Assembly: GCA_958496175.1 (NCBI GenBank)
Contig: OY292279.1
Location: 5,766,001 to 5,830,000 of the forward strand
Source of the DNA: Sisyra terminalis
Taxonomy: Eukaryota; Arthropoda; Insecta; Neuroptera; Sisyridae
DNA length: 64,000 nucleotides
Reading direction: 5' to 3'
How positions within the stretch are numbered: position 1 is the stretch's first letter; each line of letters starts with the position of its first letter. The translations under genes were made by a program, and so were the position numbers. The notes under the pieces were generated by a model. The model searched no databases. It had not been told where the DNA came from and saw only the letters and a list, made by a program, of their open reading frames with translations. Below, in pieces: positions 38,638-50,100 of this stretch.

Positions 38638-39025
38638 CAGGGGTGGCAACTCATCAGGGGGTGGGCATCAGAACAACGACGGTGTAATGGAAGTTATGAA
38701 ACCAAATAGGTGTCGATTTCAACTCCACCAAAATTGAATATACACTTTGGCTCCCTGATCGGTTTTTGTAACTATATACGAACACCTTATGAAATCCAAT
38801 AGGAAATTTGAATTTTAAATTTCTTAAAAACTGACTTTTTCCACAGCAAGTCTCGTTTCGCGTTTCATTTCCATTCCTTATTTCGTGAGCTACGTTTTCC
38901 CATTTCTCCCCCATCGCATGTGCTAGTTCCTCCACATACACTCCTCGGCTGGCTGGCAAATACTTAACAAACAAAATAAAATTCAAATAAAATACAGCTT
39001 TATCTATTGGAAAATAGAATTCCAA
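38638..39025 (-). other. Unassigned 123-codon open frame beside a hAT-like tip
   Basis: The longest open frame outside the antiporter gene runs on the minus strand from 39025 to 38654 in a patch richer in GC than its surroundings. The predicted peptide has a central hydrophilic part (EELAHAMGEKWENVAHEIR) and no domain I recognise. Its 3' side abuts CAGGGGTGGCAACTC (38638-38652), which resembles the tip of a hAT element, but no matching inverted tip was found near 39,000. It could be the remains of a hAT element or a chance frame; a host exon is less likely. Confidence 0.25.
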
Positions 39026-39344
39026 CTCGTACTGTGTTTACATCACTTACTACTTTCCATCGTGTTATTTTCAAAAAAAAAAAAAAAATAGAAAATAAAA
39101 ATAAATAAAACGAAATACGACGAAATTTATTTCTTGAAACTTCACTTTGATTATCGCTTTCGATAAATATTTAGTTAAATAAATTGAAAAGGAGACATAC
39201 ATCGATAACGTGGAACAAACACCTTGTCCCACTCTAGCACATATCCTAGTCAAAAAAAGGGTAACCTACTTACATACTTCCTACTACAGAATGTTTCGAA
39301 AATCCCTTATGATAAAATGTTTTTTTATAGATGCTACTAGCTGA
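39026..39344. other. Spacer with A-rich tract, no gene seen
   Basis: Contains a long interrupted A run (39072-39100). The 60-codon minus-strand frame over it is low complexity. Confidence 0.5.
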
Positions 39345-40655
39345 TCCCCGCGACTTCGTCTGCGTAGAATTTTGAAATTTCAAAATCATCGTGAAATTTT
39401 GTTGGAAATACCAAAAAAAAAAATTCTCTAAAAGTTTGGGCCCTTAATATTAATTTTAAGTCCTCGACCAAGACGTGTAAAGATTTCCCATTGAAAATAC
39501 ACGGAAACTCTGATTTTTTATTTTTAAATTTCTATATCTCAGCGGCATTTCATGGGATCGCTTTTACCGAAGGTGTTTTTTTCTCAAAATTAAACACTCT
39601 ACAAAAATGCTCATTGCAATAAAGTCGCAGCTCACACCGGTGAGGTAGTACGGGCCACTGAACCTGATTTTTCCATAAAATTCGCGTTTTTTTGCATTTA
39701 TCTCGTAAATAACAAGTGCTACGGAAAAATTATAAATGAAAAACTTGTAGAGAATTTGATTTCCTACAAAAAAGTTCCTGAAGACCAAATCGAGAAGATC
39801 AATATTAAACGAGATATTTAGCCTTGAATTTTATGGAAAAATCAGGTTCAGTGGCCCGTACTACCTCACCGGTGTGAGTTACGACTTTGTCGCACTGGGC
39901 ACTTTTGTAGAGCGTTTAATTCTGAGAAAAAACCATCTTCGGTAAAAGCGATCCCATGAAACGTCGCTGAAATATAGAAATTTAAAAATAAAAAACCAGA
40001 GTTTCCGTGTATTTTCAATGGAAAATCTTTACACGTCTTGGTCGAGGACTTAAAATTAATATTAAGGGCTCAAACTTTCAGAGAATTTTTTTTTTGGTAA
40101 TTCCAACAAAATTTCACGATGGGACCAAAAACAAAAAAAAAGTAAAAAAAAATCACCCTAATCAGGATATCATATACGTAAGCCATTGCGCTAGTAACAT
40201 CAACCATATTTTATATATATAAACGTTTATATTTCAAAGGGGCAATTTTTTAGACTAAAAATTGAATTTACTTTGTTTTTTATCACTTCAACTTAAAATA
40301 TTTTCACAGATTATTTTCTAACTTTTAATTACCTTTCCAATGATATATAACTCACCTGTCTAAAGTAAAAATTTTTGGTTTCATTCCTTGGGAATACCAT
40401 CCTTATTCTTTTTAAGAAATGATAAGTAGCCTAACATATGTGAAAAATTGTGTTGTACCTTAATACTAAATTTCATTAAAATCGGTCGTTCCGTTTTTTA
40501 GTTAAATCAGGACACACAGACAGACAGACAGACAAAAATTTTAAAAATAATAAATTTGGAATAAAGACCTCTTGAAACAAATATTTACCCTAAATTTGAG
40601 TTCAAAATCTAAATGTACAGACAGACGTAAGAATTTTATATATTAGTATAGATTT
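39345..40655. mobile_element. Unclassified interspersed repeat with GACA tract, carrying a foldback
   Basis: The left edge TACTAGCTGATCCCCGCGAC followed by TTCGTCTGCGT and the right end (CAGACAGACAGACAG tract at 40515-40534, then TATTAGTATAGATT at about 40645) match a layout I associate with common arthropod interspersed repeats, but I cannot name its class. Between them lies a separate foldback (39387-40121). No coding capacity. Confidence 0.5.
39387..40121. repeat. Foldback element, about 735 bp
   Basis: Long inverted arms: ATCGTGAAATTTTGTTGG (39388) mirrors CCAACAAAATTTCACGAT (ending 40120), and the arms share GACCAAGACGTGTAAAGAT, CATGGGATCGCTTTTACCG, CACCGGTGAGGTAGTACGGG and AACCTGATTTTTCC. 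Each arm is about 310-320 bp around a centre near 39750. The tract TTAATATTAATTTTAAG and the TTGTAGAGCGTTTAATT block resemble parts of the foldback at 43702-44899, so both may belong to one family. Confidence 0.85.
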
Positions 40656-40817
40656 CCAAAAAAAAAATACTTTCTTCTTGGCACTTTTCATAGAAGTAAT
40701 ACATTTCCTTAAAAATTATAAAGATAAATAAAGTTATAGTTTCAATACTTCCAAGTATAACTTCCGATTCACCTGAAAAAAATTACATTGAAACTCTTGA
40801 GTGAAAATTGAACTATA

Positions 40818-40827
40818 TTTATTTATT
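40818..40827 (-). promoter_or_regulatory. Polyadenylation signal of the antiporter gene
   Basis: Read on the minus strand, two overlapping AATAAA hexamers (AATAAATAAA) lie about 150 bases after the stop codon at 40975-40977. This is a plausible 3' end for the transcript. Confidence 0.6.
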
Positions 40828-40974
40828 TTCCAAAAAATCCATAGTGGAAAGCTTTCAAACATTGACGTGCAATTCTAAATCATCCTGTACAGAGTTTAAA
40901 TTTGAAAAATGAACGTTTTAAAATCGCTTTTACTGAGATTCAATAAACTGATACGTCTTTTCCATGACATTCTC

Positions 40975-41187
40975 TTACAAAGCAGTATTTTCTATTTCCT
41001 GATTATTTTTATTTATATTGGAATTGTGTAAGAATCGAGGGCCTAAGGTCAAAATTAAAACCGTTCCCAGTGGAGCGGTCAAAACGATCGCTAAAACTGC
41101 TAAAATCAGTGTTATATTCGCATACTCTTCATACACTAAATTCGATGATTCCCGTGCCAAATCCAAAGCGATTGATCCGATTGTTGC
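40975..41187 (-). CDS. Antiporter exon 9 (residues 437-506, stop)
   Basis: The acceptor TTGTAG|GCAAC continues ATIGSIALDLARE, then NITLILAVLAIVLTAPLGTV and LTLGPRFLHN, the conserved last helix of NHA proteins. A short polar tail with NINKNNQEIENTAL precedes TAA. Confidence 0.93.
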   Translation of the reverse strand, partial: ATIGSIALDLARESSNLVYEEYANITLILAVLAIVLTAPLGTVLILTLGPRFLHNSNINKNNQEIENTAL

Positions 41188-44100
41188 CTACAAAAAAAGT
41201 AAAAAAAAAGATTATTTCCGATTATTAGATAAATAATTAATTCAAATTACCTGAACGGTCGCTTTAGGAATCCATGCAAATGCCACAAATATGGTTTCTT
41301 TGAAACTAAGTTGAGATTTGTAAAAAATAGCGACGGTCGCAATAAAACGAGCCTGAATTCATTTTATAATTGGAAATTTCATTTCGTTATTGATTTCGTG
41401 TTCGTTTAATATATACATACGGTTAAGGCAAGTAAGAACGCCAATATACACCATAATACTAATGCGCCCTTCAGTACGCCAAGATTAATTTCAAATCCAA
41501 TTAATGCAAATGATATTGGTTCCATAAATTTCCATAATAGGGAGAAGTTTTGTTTGACAGGATTCTGTAATAGATGTGAGTGTGTATGGGTGTTAAAAAT
41601 TATTCATTAGTATTAAAAAATAAATAAAATAGAAATTTATTACTTCAAAAAAAAAAACCTTTACTTTGTCAAGATTGCCGATTCCTTTTTTGGGAGTTGG
41701 AATTTTAAAAATTGAATATTTAGGAAGGGAATTGATTTTTAGATAAAATCAAAAGATCTTTTAATGAAAAAAAAATGGGACCAATTTTGGTAGGTTTCCT
41801 AGGTCATTTTGAGGACAATTTTCTAGATCAATTATGGAGAAAAGAATTGAAATTTAAATAAAAGATTCTCAACAATCAAAACTTTTCTTTTTTTATCATT
41901 AGATATGTAAATTTGGGGTGCATAGCAAAAAAAATTGCTCGGGAAAACCACAAATTATCTGTGCTATAGTATGGAAGAATTTATATTTTTATAAGGGGTA
42001 GACTAAACAAAAGTTCTTGTGTATTGAAATTAAATCTGAATAGATAATCTGAGAAGTATATTTCAAATAATTTGCCCTTATTAAAGCTAGAGATATAATT
42101 TCCAAAATAGCAATTTTATTTTCATGTCGATGGTTTTAAAAATGATTGTTATTGGCGTAATACCATGATAATTTTTCATGCCTTTTTTTTTAAAGCTGTT
42201 GGCCAATATTGCATTCTAAAAGCTGCTTCAAATATGTATAGCAAGCTTCATAATCCTAATCGAGGATCAAGTCCTGAAGCTTTTTCAATTTTCCAATTTT
42301 GAGATTGGAAATTACCTTTGCCATTGATTTATGGAGATAATTTATTAGAAGAAGTTTATTTTTCTAGTGCCAATCCAAGAAATTCAAAATTTCCTAATCC
42401 TTTTGGTCGTTTCTAGACGTAAAAATTTTACGATACTTTGCCAACGTGCCCACTAGAAAACCGAAATTGGAGACGAATTCAGAATCAGAGCTTAAAAATA
42501 CATAGGTGAACAACATTTGGAACCATTATCCTAAGATATCAACGAAGGACAACATCCATTTCCAATAATAATCAGCTATCGACCAAATCTGGAACTCAAC
42601 TACAAAAGTTGATCCAGGTTAGGGAATTAGTAGAAGAGTCAATGCCAAGTTATAACCTTCTTAAACGGGACAGGATGTTTTTGTAATGATTTCGTAATAA
42701 TCATATAAAGCGAACCCGTCTTCAAATAATCACTGAAACCACCAAAAGCTGCAGTAAATTAAAAGAAAAATTCACCATAAAACACCTACTAAAGTAGTGT
42801 TCCATAACTATAGTTCAATGATGAAGGAGCCTGATTCCAACCGGTTTTTAAGAATACCTATCTTAAAAGCAATTCATCGATTCTTAAAGAATTTGGGCCT
42901 CGAAAAGATTGAAATTTTTATTCAATAATCACCTCATTAAATCGTTAATTTAGTTGACCTTATTTTAGTCTTTGTTACCAATTTATTACTGTTGTATAGC
43001 TGATAACTTAAAAAGCTCAACTTATGTTTTGCTGAATTATTGTTACCATTACTGAATTCGATATTGCTTGATGAATGTACAACGTTCGAAAATTATTGAT
43101 AAATTTTTTTTTTCTTACGTAAATTTCACCCCATGTTTTCTTCCAACTAGTAGCAGCAGTAAAGGCTGATATAATGCAAGCCAAAGTTCCAGCGACGCCG
43201 TATCCAATATAATCAGCTCCAAGACTAGCAAATACACTTCCAATTCCAATAAAAAGGGTTCTTAAGGTGACCACATGTTCCTAAAATTTAAAAAATGAAA
43301 TCAATTAGTTGAGATAAGGGTTTGATTTTTTAATAACGTGGAGGATAATTGAGTATAGTTGAAGACAAAAAGGTGGCATAAAACATGCTGTGTGTATACA
43401 ATATATAGATTATATTGCGGTCCAATATATGAAGTATAATTTAATATAATAATAATAATAAATAATAAATTTAAATTTGAACAGAAGTTCAAATCACACA
43501 GCAGCCACGAAGCGATCCAAACTACTTGATGACCATTGAAGAAGATTGCTTGGCAATCGAAATACGTAATGGGTAATACGTCACAAACATTTTTGTTTGA
43601 ACTTCTGTTCAAATTTATTTTAATGGTATGATTTTTATATATTATTATATAAAATTACACTCCATAAATTGGACCGCAATATATTCTATACATTGTATAC
43701 TCTAGGCTTATTCAAAAAAAAATGATGAATTTTTTTTTTATAATTATACCGAAAATATTGTTGGGAATGACAACAAAATATCCTGTGAAAGTTTAAGCTC
43801 TTAATATTAATATTAAGAGGTGCCACATCGCAAATTTCGATTTTCCATTTAAATAACATGGGACCAATATTCTATTGCACTTTGGAATTTTATAGCTCAC
43901 GTTGGTGACAATATTTCGGAATGACCAAGGTATATTCTTGTAGAAAATTGAACGATCTACAAAAAAGTTGTTGTACAAGTTTTTGATAAATTTATTCCTT
44001 CAAAAGTTATTCGAGGTCAAAGTTGAACTAAAGAGAAATTTTAATATTTTTTCAATTTTTTCACGCAACCATCAAGTTTATGAGAAAATTTTAAAGGACA

Positions 44101-47100
44101 TTTTTTGTAGAGCGCTATTTTTCCTATAACTTATCTGTATAAAAGTTTTTGTTCATATATTTGATGATTTCACAACGTGGTGTAGCGTTAATCGCACAAT
44201 ATAACAAGTGTTTTACTAAAAATGTAGAACAATTGCAATACTTAGTACTAGTTATAAATCAATACAGAAAAAAAATCCCAATTGTAATAAAAATCTCTTA
44301 GTGTTACAAATGCAATTAAATTTAATAAAATAATATTTTCTAGGTTAAAAATCTAATAGTTCGAATAATATTAATTTAAAACAATAAAATTACGAATATT
44401 TTCAGTTTGTTGCAAATAACTTAGAACCTGTAAAAAATATCAAAAACTTTTAAAGAGATAAGTTATAGAAAAAAAAGTGCTCAAAAAAAATATCCCAAAA
44501 AATTTTCTCATAAAATTGATGGTTGCGTCAAAAAATTGAAAAAATATTAAAATTTCTCTTTAGTTCAACATTAACTTCGAATAACTTTTGAAGGAATAAA
44601 TATATCAAAAACTTGTTAGAGACCTTTTTTGTAGATCGTTCAATTTTCTACAAGAATATACCTTGGTCATTCCGAAATACTATCACTAACGTGAGTTATA
44701 AAATTCCAAAGTGCAAGAGAATATTGTTCCCATTGTTCCCATATTATTTAAATGGAAAATCGAAATTTGCGATGTGGCACCTCTTAATATTAATATTAAG
44801 AGCTTAAACTTTCACAGGATTTTTTTTTTCATTCCCAACAATATTTTTGATATAATTAAGAAAAAAAAATCATCATTTTTTTTAAATAATTCTAATAGAC
44901 AGTATAATTTGTCATAGTCAGCGAAAAAATCTTTATTTGATTAGAACATGCTGTGTTCTTACAAATTTCATTAGCTTTTGAGTTTGGTATATCACAAGTA
45001 TTATTTCACGCAATTCGGTTTTACTTATTAATTTTTTTCAAAAAATAACTTTTAGTTTTGATTTTAAATCTGCTTAGTTTTCATGAGAACTTTCTATGAA
45101 CTCACATTGTTTTTATCAGGAAAATGTTGCGCTACTATTCCCATGATAACACCCAAACCCACTCCAATAAAAACAGCAATAGGACCGTCCAATATTTGCA
45201 TCAATGTGCTTTCTGAAATAAGAAATTAACCGATAACAGTTTCTGAATAAAATTTTAACTTTGTAAAAATTCCTTATGTATAATATTCATACGTACGTCT
45301 TTTCCATAACGATTGTCGTATGAAACTTACTTGTCGAATAGATAAGACCGACATTAATCCCAAAAGCCGCTATGGAAATCACGTCACTTATTGTGGTCGC
45401 GGCTATCAGAAGGGTGTGAATCCCTTTGTCAACTCCAAATCCCTGATCTTGAAGTTGAAACAAACAAGGGATCACAACACTGGGGGAAACTGCCGTTATC
45501 ACCAAACCATTAAGGCATCCCCAAGTCCACGGCACGTTTAAAATCCATCTATTTCATACAAATCATAAAAATACACACGAAAAAGTCCACAACGATAAAA
45601 TCGTGACAACAAATTACCTACTTGGAAAAACACATCATTGCCACAACTTCAACAATCGATGGCACAATTGATAAAGTGCATACGGAACCAAGCATTGCTC
45701 GTAAATTTTTGGCGTTCAAACCTAGGCCGGCCGGAAGTAGAATGTTGATTAGTGCAATTTTTCGTAGAATGGCCAAGAAAATCACATAATTTGCGGAGAT
45801 TTCAATCAAATTAGTTGACCGCACTATAACACCAACTAGAAGCATTCCGAGCAGTTGAGGAACTTTGCACAAACTAATTAACCATCCACAAAATTTTGCA
45901 ACAACAAACATAAACTGTAACCAGAAAAAAAATTGTAATATGATAAAAACCAAACGTGATAATTAGTTCCAACTTTAAGCCAAAAAATTTAGCTTTTCAT
46001 AGTTTAAACTTTGAGTAAATATATGCACTTTGAATTGGATTTAACAAATACAATAAAATCTATCGAACAATAGGAATTAACTTTAAATTTAATTTCACTT
46101 AGTTTAATCTATTTAGTTTCATATACAAAGTGAATAATAATACCCAACTTACTTGTACAACTTGGTAAGATTTAAGTAACAGAGTAGTTGGCAACTGTAT
46201 GTATAATAAGTTGCATAACAATTTGAATGATGTAGAGGTCTTCAAAACATTATTACTAACGTAGAACGTTTATAACATTAAAAAATTTGCTTTAAAACAA
46301 AGATTTAGTAATACAGGGAACCAAAACAGCCGATTTTTTTTTTTAGTTTTTATGGAAAATTAAACCTTAGAAAATTATTAAATTATTGTAATATCCCACT
46401 AGTACGATCCTGTAGGTCAAGGGTGTCAAATTCGCGGCTCGCGGGCCGCATGCGGCTCTAGATGAACATTTTTGCGGCCCAGTCAATATATCCGATGCAA
46501 AGTAAAATTAAAATGGAAATATGAATTAGAAACGAAACCAATGTATAAAATTATAATATACTATATATGTATATTCTAAATTGTATTAATAACGGTCTGG
46601 TTGGGTTAATTTTGTAAGTAGTCTCGGAGAATAAAATTTCTGGCGAAATAGGAAAGATAGTAGTAGAGGAGAGATGTATCAGAACATAAATAATAATTTG
46701 ACTTTATATAATGTTTATTGCTAAGTACAATTCAAAATAAAATTATTTGTTTTTATAAACATTGATTTTTTTTGAGGCCAACCTAAAGTTAAGCTTTGTT
46801 TATTTGGCTTAAGTAAGGTTTTGAGTTTGACACCCCTGCTGTAGGTGAAATTTATTAGTGGACTCCCCAAAAAGAACGTAGAAGCTACTTTTTATTAATT
46901 GATTAGGTCCTAAAAAATATTTTTTTTATTATTATTTTTTCGTTCAGTCAACAGGTCGATGAAATTATGCAGTTTTAAAATGAATATATTTTTAATAGGA
47001 AACTTAAAAAATTAAATTATCGACACCAAACTTCCCTAAAACGGACAAGGGCGGCAGTTCAGTTCTATAATATTCGTGAAGTGAATTTACCCTATATCGA

Positions 47101-50100
47101 TTAGCCAACAAAATTTAAAGTGTGAATTTTCCGAAATTTTTTTTGCCAATCAATGAAAAATTGTTCGTAGAGGTTAGTGAAAAAAATCGTTTTGTTTGTG
47201 ACAAAAAAGTTTAGCGGTAATTAATTAATTAAGAAAAATTAATTAATTACTTGGGTCCATAATTTACATAATTTTATTTATTTTTAGTAGGATAGTGGAC
47301 ATGAAAGGATGTAGATCTATGTACTAATGATTAATTTAGCGACACAAACAATTTATCGATTAATCAATTAGTCATTGATTTAGTAAAATGTTAAGAAAAT
47401 AAGGATTTAAGCAACTTACATTAACAAAAATGCGGGAAAATTTAGAAGACGATTGATTAAAGGTAATACTAAAAAAAAAGGAAAGAAAAAATTAAACAGA
47501 ACCTCCCCCCCTTCGAAAAAAAATGAAAAAAAAGGCTATTATGAAATTAAATTTTTTCCTCCAATTATATTTTCCCAAAATTTTCCAAACTAACAAAAGT
47601 TGTAACATAGTTTAACACGCTGTTTACCCTAATCTTTTCATCGTTTGTGAAAATCAAGTTATGACACAAAAATTTTTTGAAAATATATATCTGAGATAGA
47701 ACATTAAATGTTTTTCGAAATTCTGAAAATATTTTCCACACTTTATGATTCAGCCAACTTTTCCAAAATAGTGAAAATCATTACAATATTAAACAGGCTT
47801 TTCACACATAAATTTTCATCGTTTGTGAAAATCAATTTTTGTCACAAAAAATTTTTATCCTAAAAAATTAATGTGTTATTTGGAAAAATTTATATTTAAG
47901 AATTTTTTGTGTGAAAAATTGTATTTCACAATGATGAAAATTTATGTGTGTAAAGCCTGTTTAATGTTGTAATGATTTTCACAAGTTTGGAAAAGTTGGC
48001 TGAATCAGAAAAGGTGAAAAATATTTTCCGAATTTCAAAAAACACTTAATGTTCTATCTAAGATAAATATTTTCAAAAAATTTTTGTGTGAAAATTTTCA
48101 CTAACGATGAAAAAATTTGTTAGAAAAGCGTGTTAAATTATGTTAAAATTTTTGTTATTTTTGAAAATTTTGGGATAGTGTAATTGGAGGAAAAAAATTA
48201 ATTTCATAAATTTTGAGAGCTATTGATTTTTTAAGCTTTGTGATGATTCACCAAAATTCACCAAAGTGAATCATTATTAAGCAGTTACGGAGTGATCCAA
48301 ACTACTTGATGACCACTGAGGAAGATTGCTTGACAATCGAAGTACGTATCTGGGCAATACGTCACGAATATTTTTGTTTGAACTTCTGTTCAAATTTATG
48401 TTTATGGTATGATTTTTATATATTATTATATTAAATTATACTTCATAAATTGGACCGCAATATATCCTATATAATGTATACACAGTATAACTGTTCATAG
48501 TCAGCGAAAATTTCTTATTTTGTTTCTCCCTAGTAAAACACCGTTTTAGTTGGTACCTCTAAAGAAATCATCCCTTAAAACCATTTGGTCGCTCTAATTC
48601 AACTTTAGTTTATTACTCCCAAAAATCAATATCCTATACTCTTATTTTGTGGAGTGATAAGTATCAATTTATCAAATTTATAAACTTAAATTTTTGGCCT
48701 TTTTTTAGGTGGTGTTTATGTCTTTTAATCCATATCTAAATAACTTAGTTTAAATAACTTTTTTTAAATAATAAACTCACCGATAAACGGAAAAGTGTTG
48801 AGTTAAATCCAGCATAGCCATTTCCAAATAAAAAATAAATAATTCCCCAAACAGCAAACGCCAAAAGTAGTAAGGTAAATTTTTCGGAAGCAATTGGCCA
48901 AAAAGCATTTAAAGATTTTCCAGTCGGAGTCTTCGATATTTCAATTTGATTTACCATGTTTTTCATCAATTTTTCTAAAAAATAAATATCGGTTATTCAC
49001 CTTAAAATTGAGTCAACCACAAGAAAAATTACATACAAATTAACAAATCGTTTATATAATTACGTAGATTATTTTTATTTTCCAATTACATCATTGTAAC
49101 AGTCTGTAACTATTGTCTCGTTTATAAATATAGACTGTATCACTGTTATTTACTCAAATTCAAATGAAATTATACACTTTAAACATCAATAGATAAATTA
49201 ATAATTTTATAAATTAAATTAATTTAAATATAAATGTGAAATATCACATAAAGTCAACAACGACAAGTTACATAATAGTTGTTGACAATTTCCATATAAT
49301 TTTGTCGAATTCAAAAATGGGAATATTTATAATATGTTGAGTTCCCAATTTTCAAATATTCACTTAATATACACACATCCCAACGTTATTAATTGTATAG
49401 AGGGAAAACACATTTTTGGGCAAATAAGAGTGGAAAAATAATACAGTTTAACCATACAATTGGCGGTGAGAACTAAGACACTGGTGTATAGATAAGCGTG
49501 AAGAAATAAAATTGCGGGTTTTTGTTCAACAAACGGTGTTTGCTGTGTAATTATAAGACTATCAAATATTTTTGAAGCCTAAATAAATATGTGCAGAAGA
49601 GAAAACCGGTTCGATTAGCCTCTTATTTGGTTTCTCATTTCTGTTTAATCATTGAAAATGAAATATTCTAAATTGTAATATGGAGAGAGAAGAAGCAAAA
49701 GTATTTGTTGTTTGGTTTAATGGAAGTGATAATTAATGATTTAATGTATTTCATGGCAAATCTATGAAATCATGTGCAACCGTAACACATTAAAGAGAAA
49801 CAAATCTATGCTTAATATTTTGCCTCTTAATTTAAACGTTGATTTACTGATTCTTATGGAACTTTACTTTTAAGTAGAACTTATTGCTTTTAATTGGTGG
49901 TTCTTAATCTTTCTGGAGATATTGACCCCAACCATTTTCATTTGAGTATTCACCGAATCCTTCTTGGAACAATCAAAGTATCATTTTTTCTAATTCTAAT
50001 AAAATAAATTGCAAAAAACATCAAAACATGACATTCGACGAACCTGTAAGACTAACTCACCGAACCCCAGAGGTTCAAGTGAACCCCGGTTAAGAATCAT

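Larger units (their letters stand above)
43394..44944. mobile_element. Family 2 hammerhead element, copy C, with a nested foldback
   Basis: Left edge GTATACAATATATAG, right edge GTCAGCGAAAAAATCTTTATTTGATTAG. A perfect 12-bp direct repeat, AACATGCTGTGT, borders it (43382-43393 and 44945-44956). Between the arm end at about 43,700 and the tail resuming at ACAGTATAATTTG (44,899) sits a 1.2-kb foldback. The left arm is partly lost and the ribozyme in the right arm is damaged. Confidence 0.8.
45915..48780 (-). other. Intron 2, host to three insertions
   Basis: A 2.87-kb intron containing a hAT element (46418-46838), a foldback (47534-48220) and a truncated family 2 hammerhead element (about 48282-48525). 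Remaining sequence is AT-rich and shows no gene. Confidence 0.75.

Noticed and set aside
43793..44807. Matching 61- and 64-codon frames on opposite strands
   Set aside because: Mirror images in the arms of the nested foldback.
45618..45622. Donor TAG|GTAATT for antiporter exon 3
   Set aside because: It would leave an in-frame TAG; the overlapping donor AA|GTAGGT keeps the frame and the conserved sequence into exon 4.
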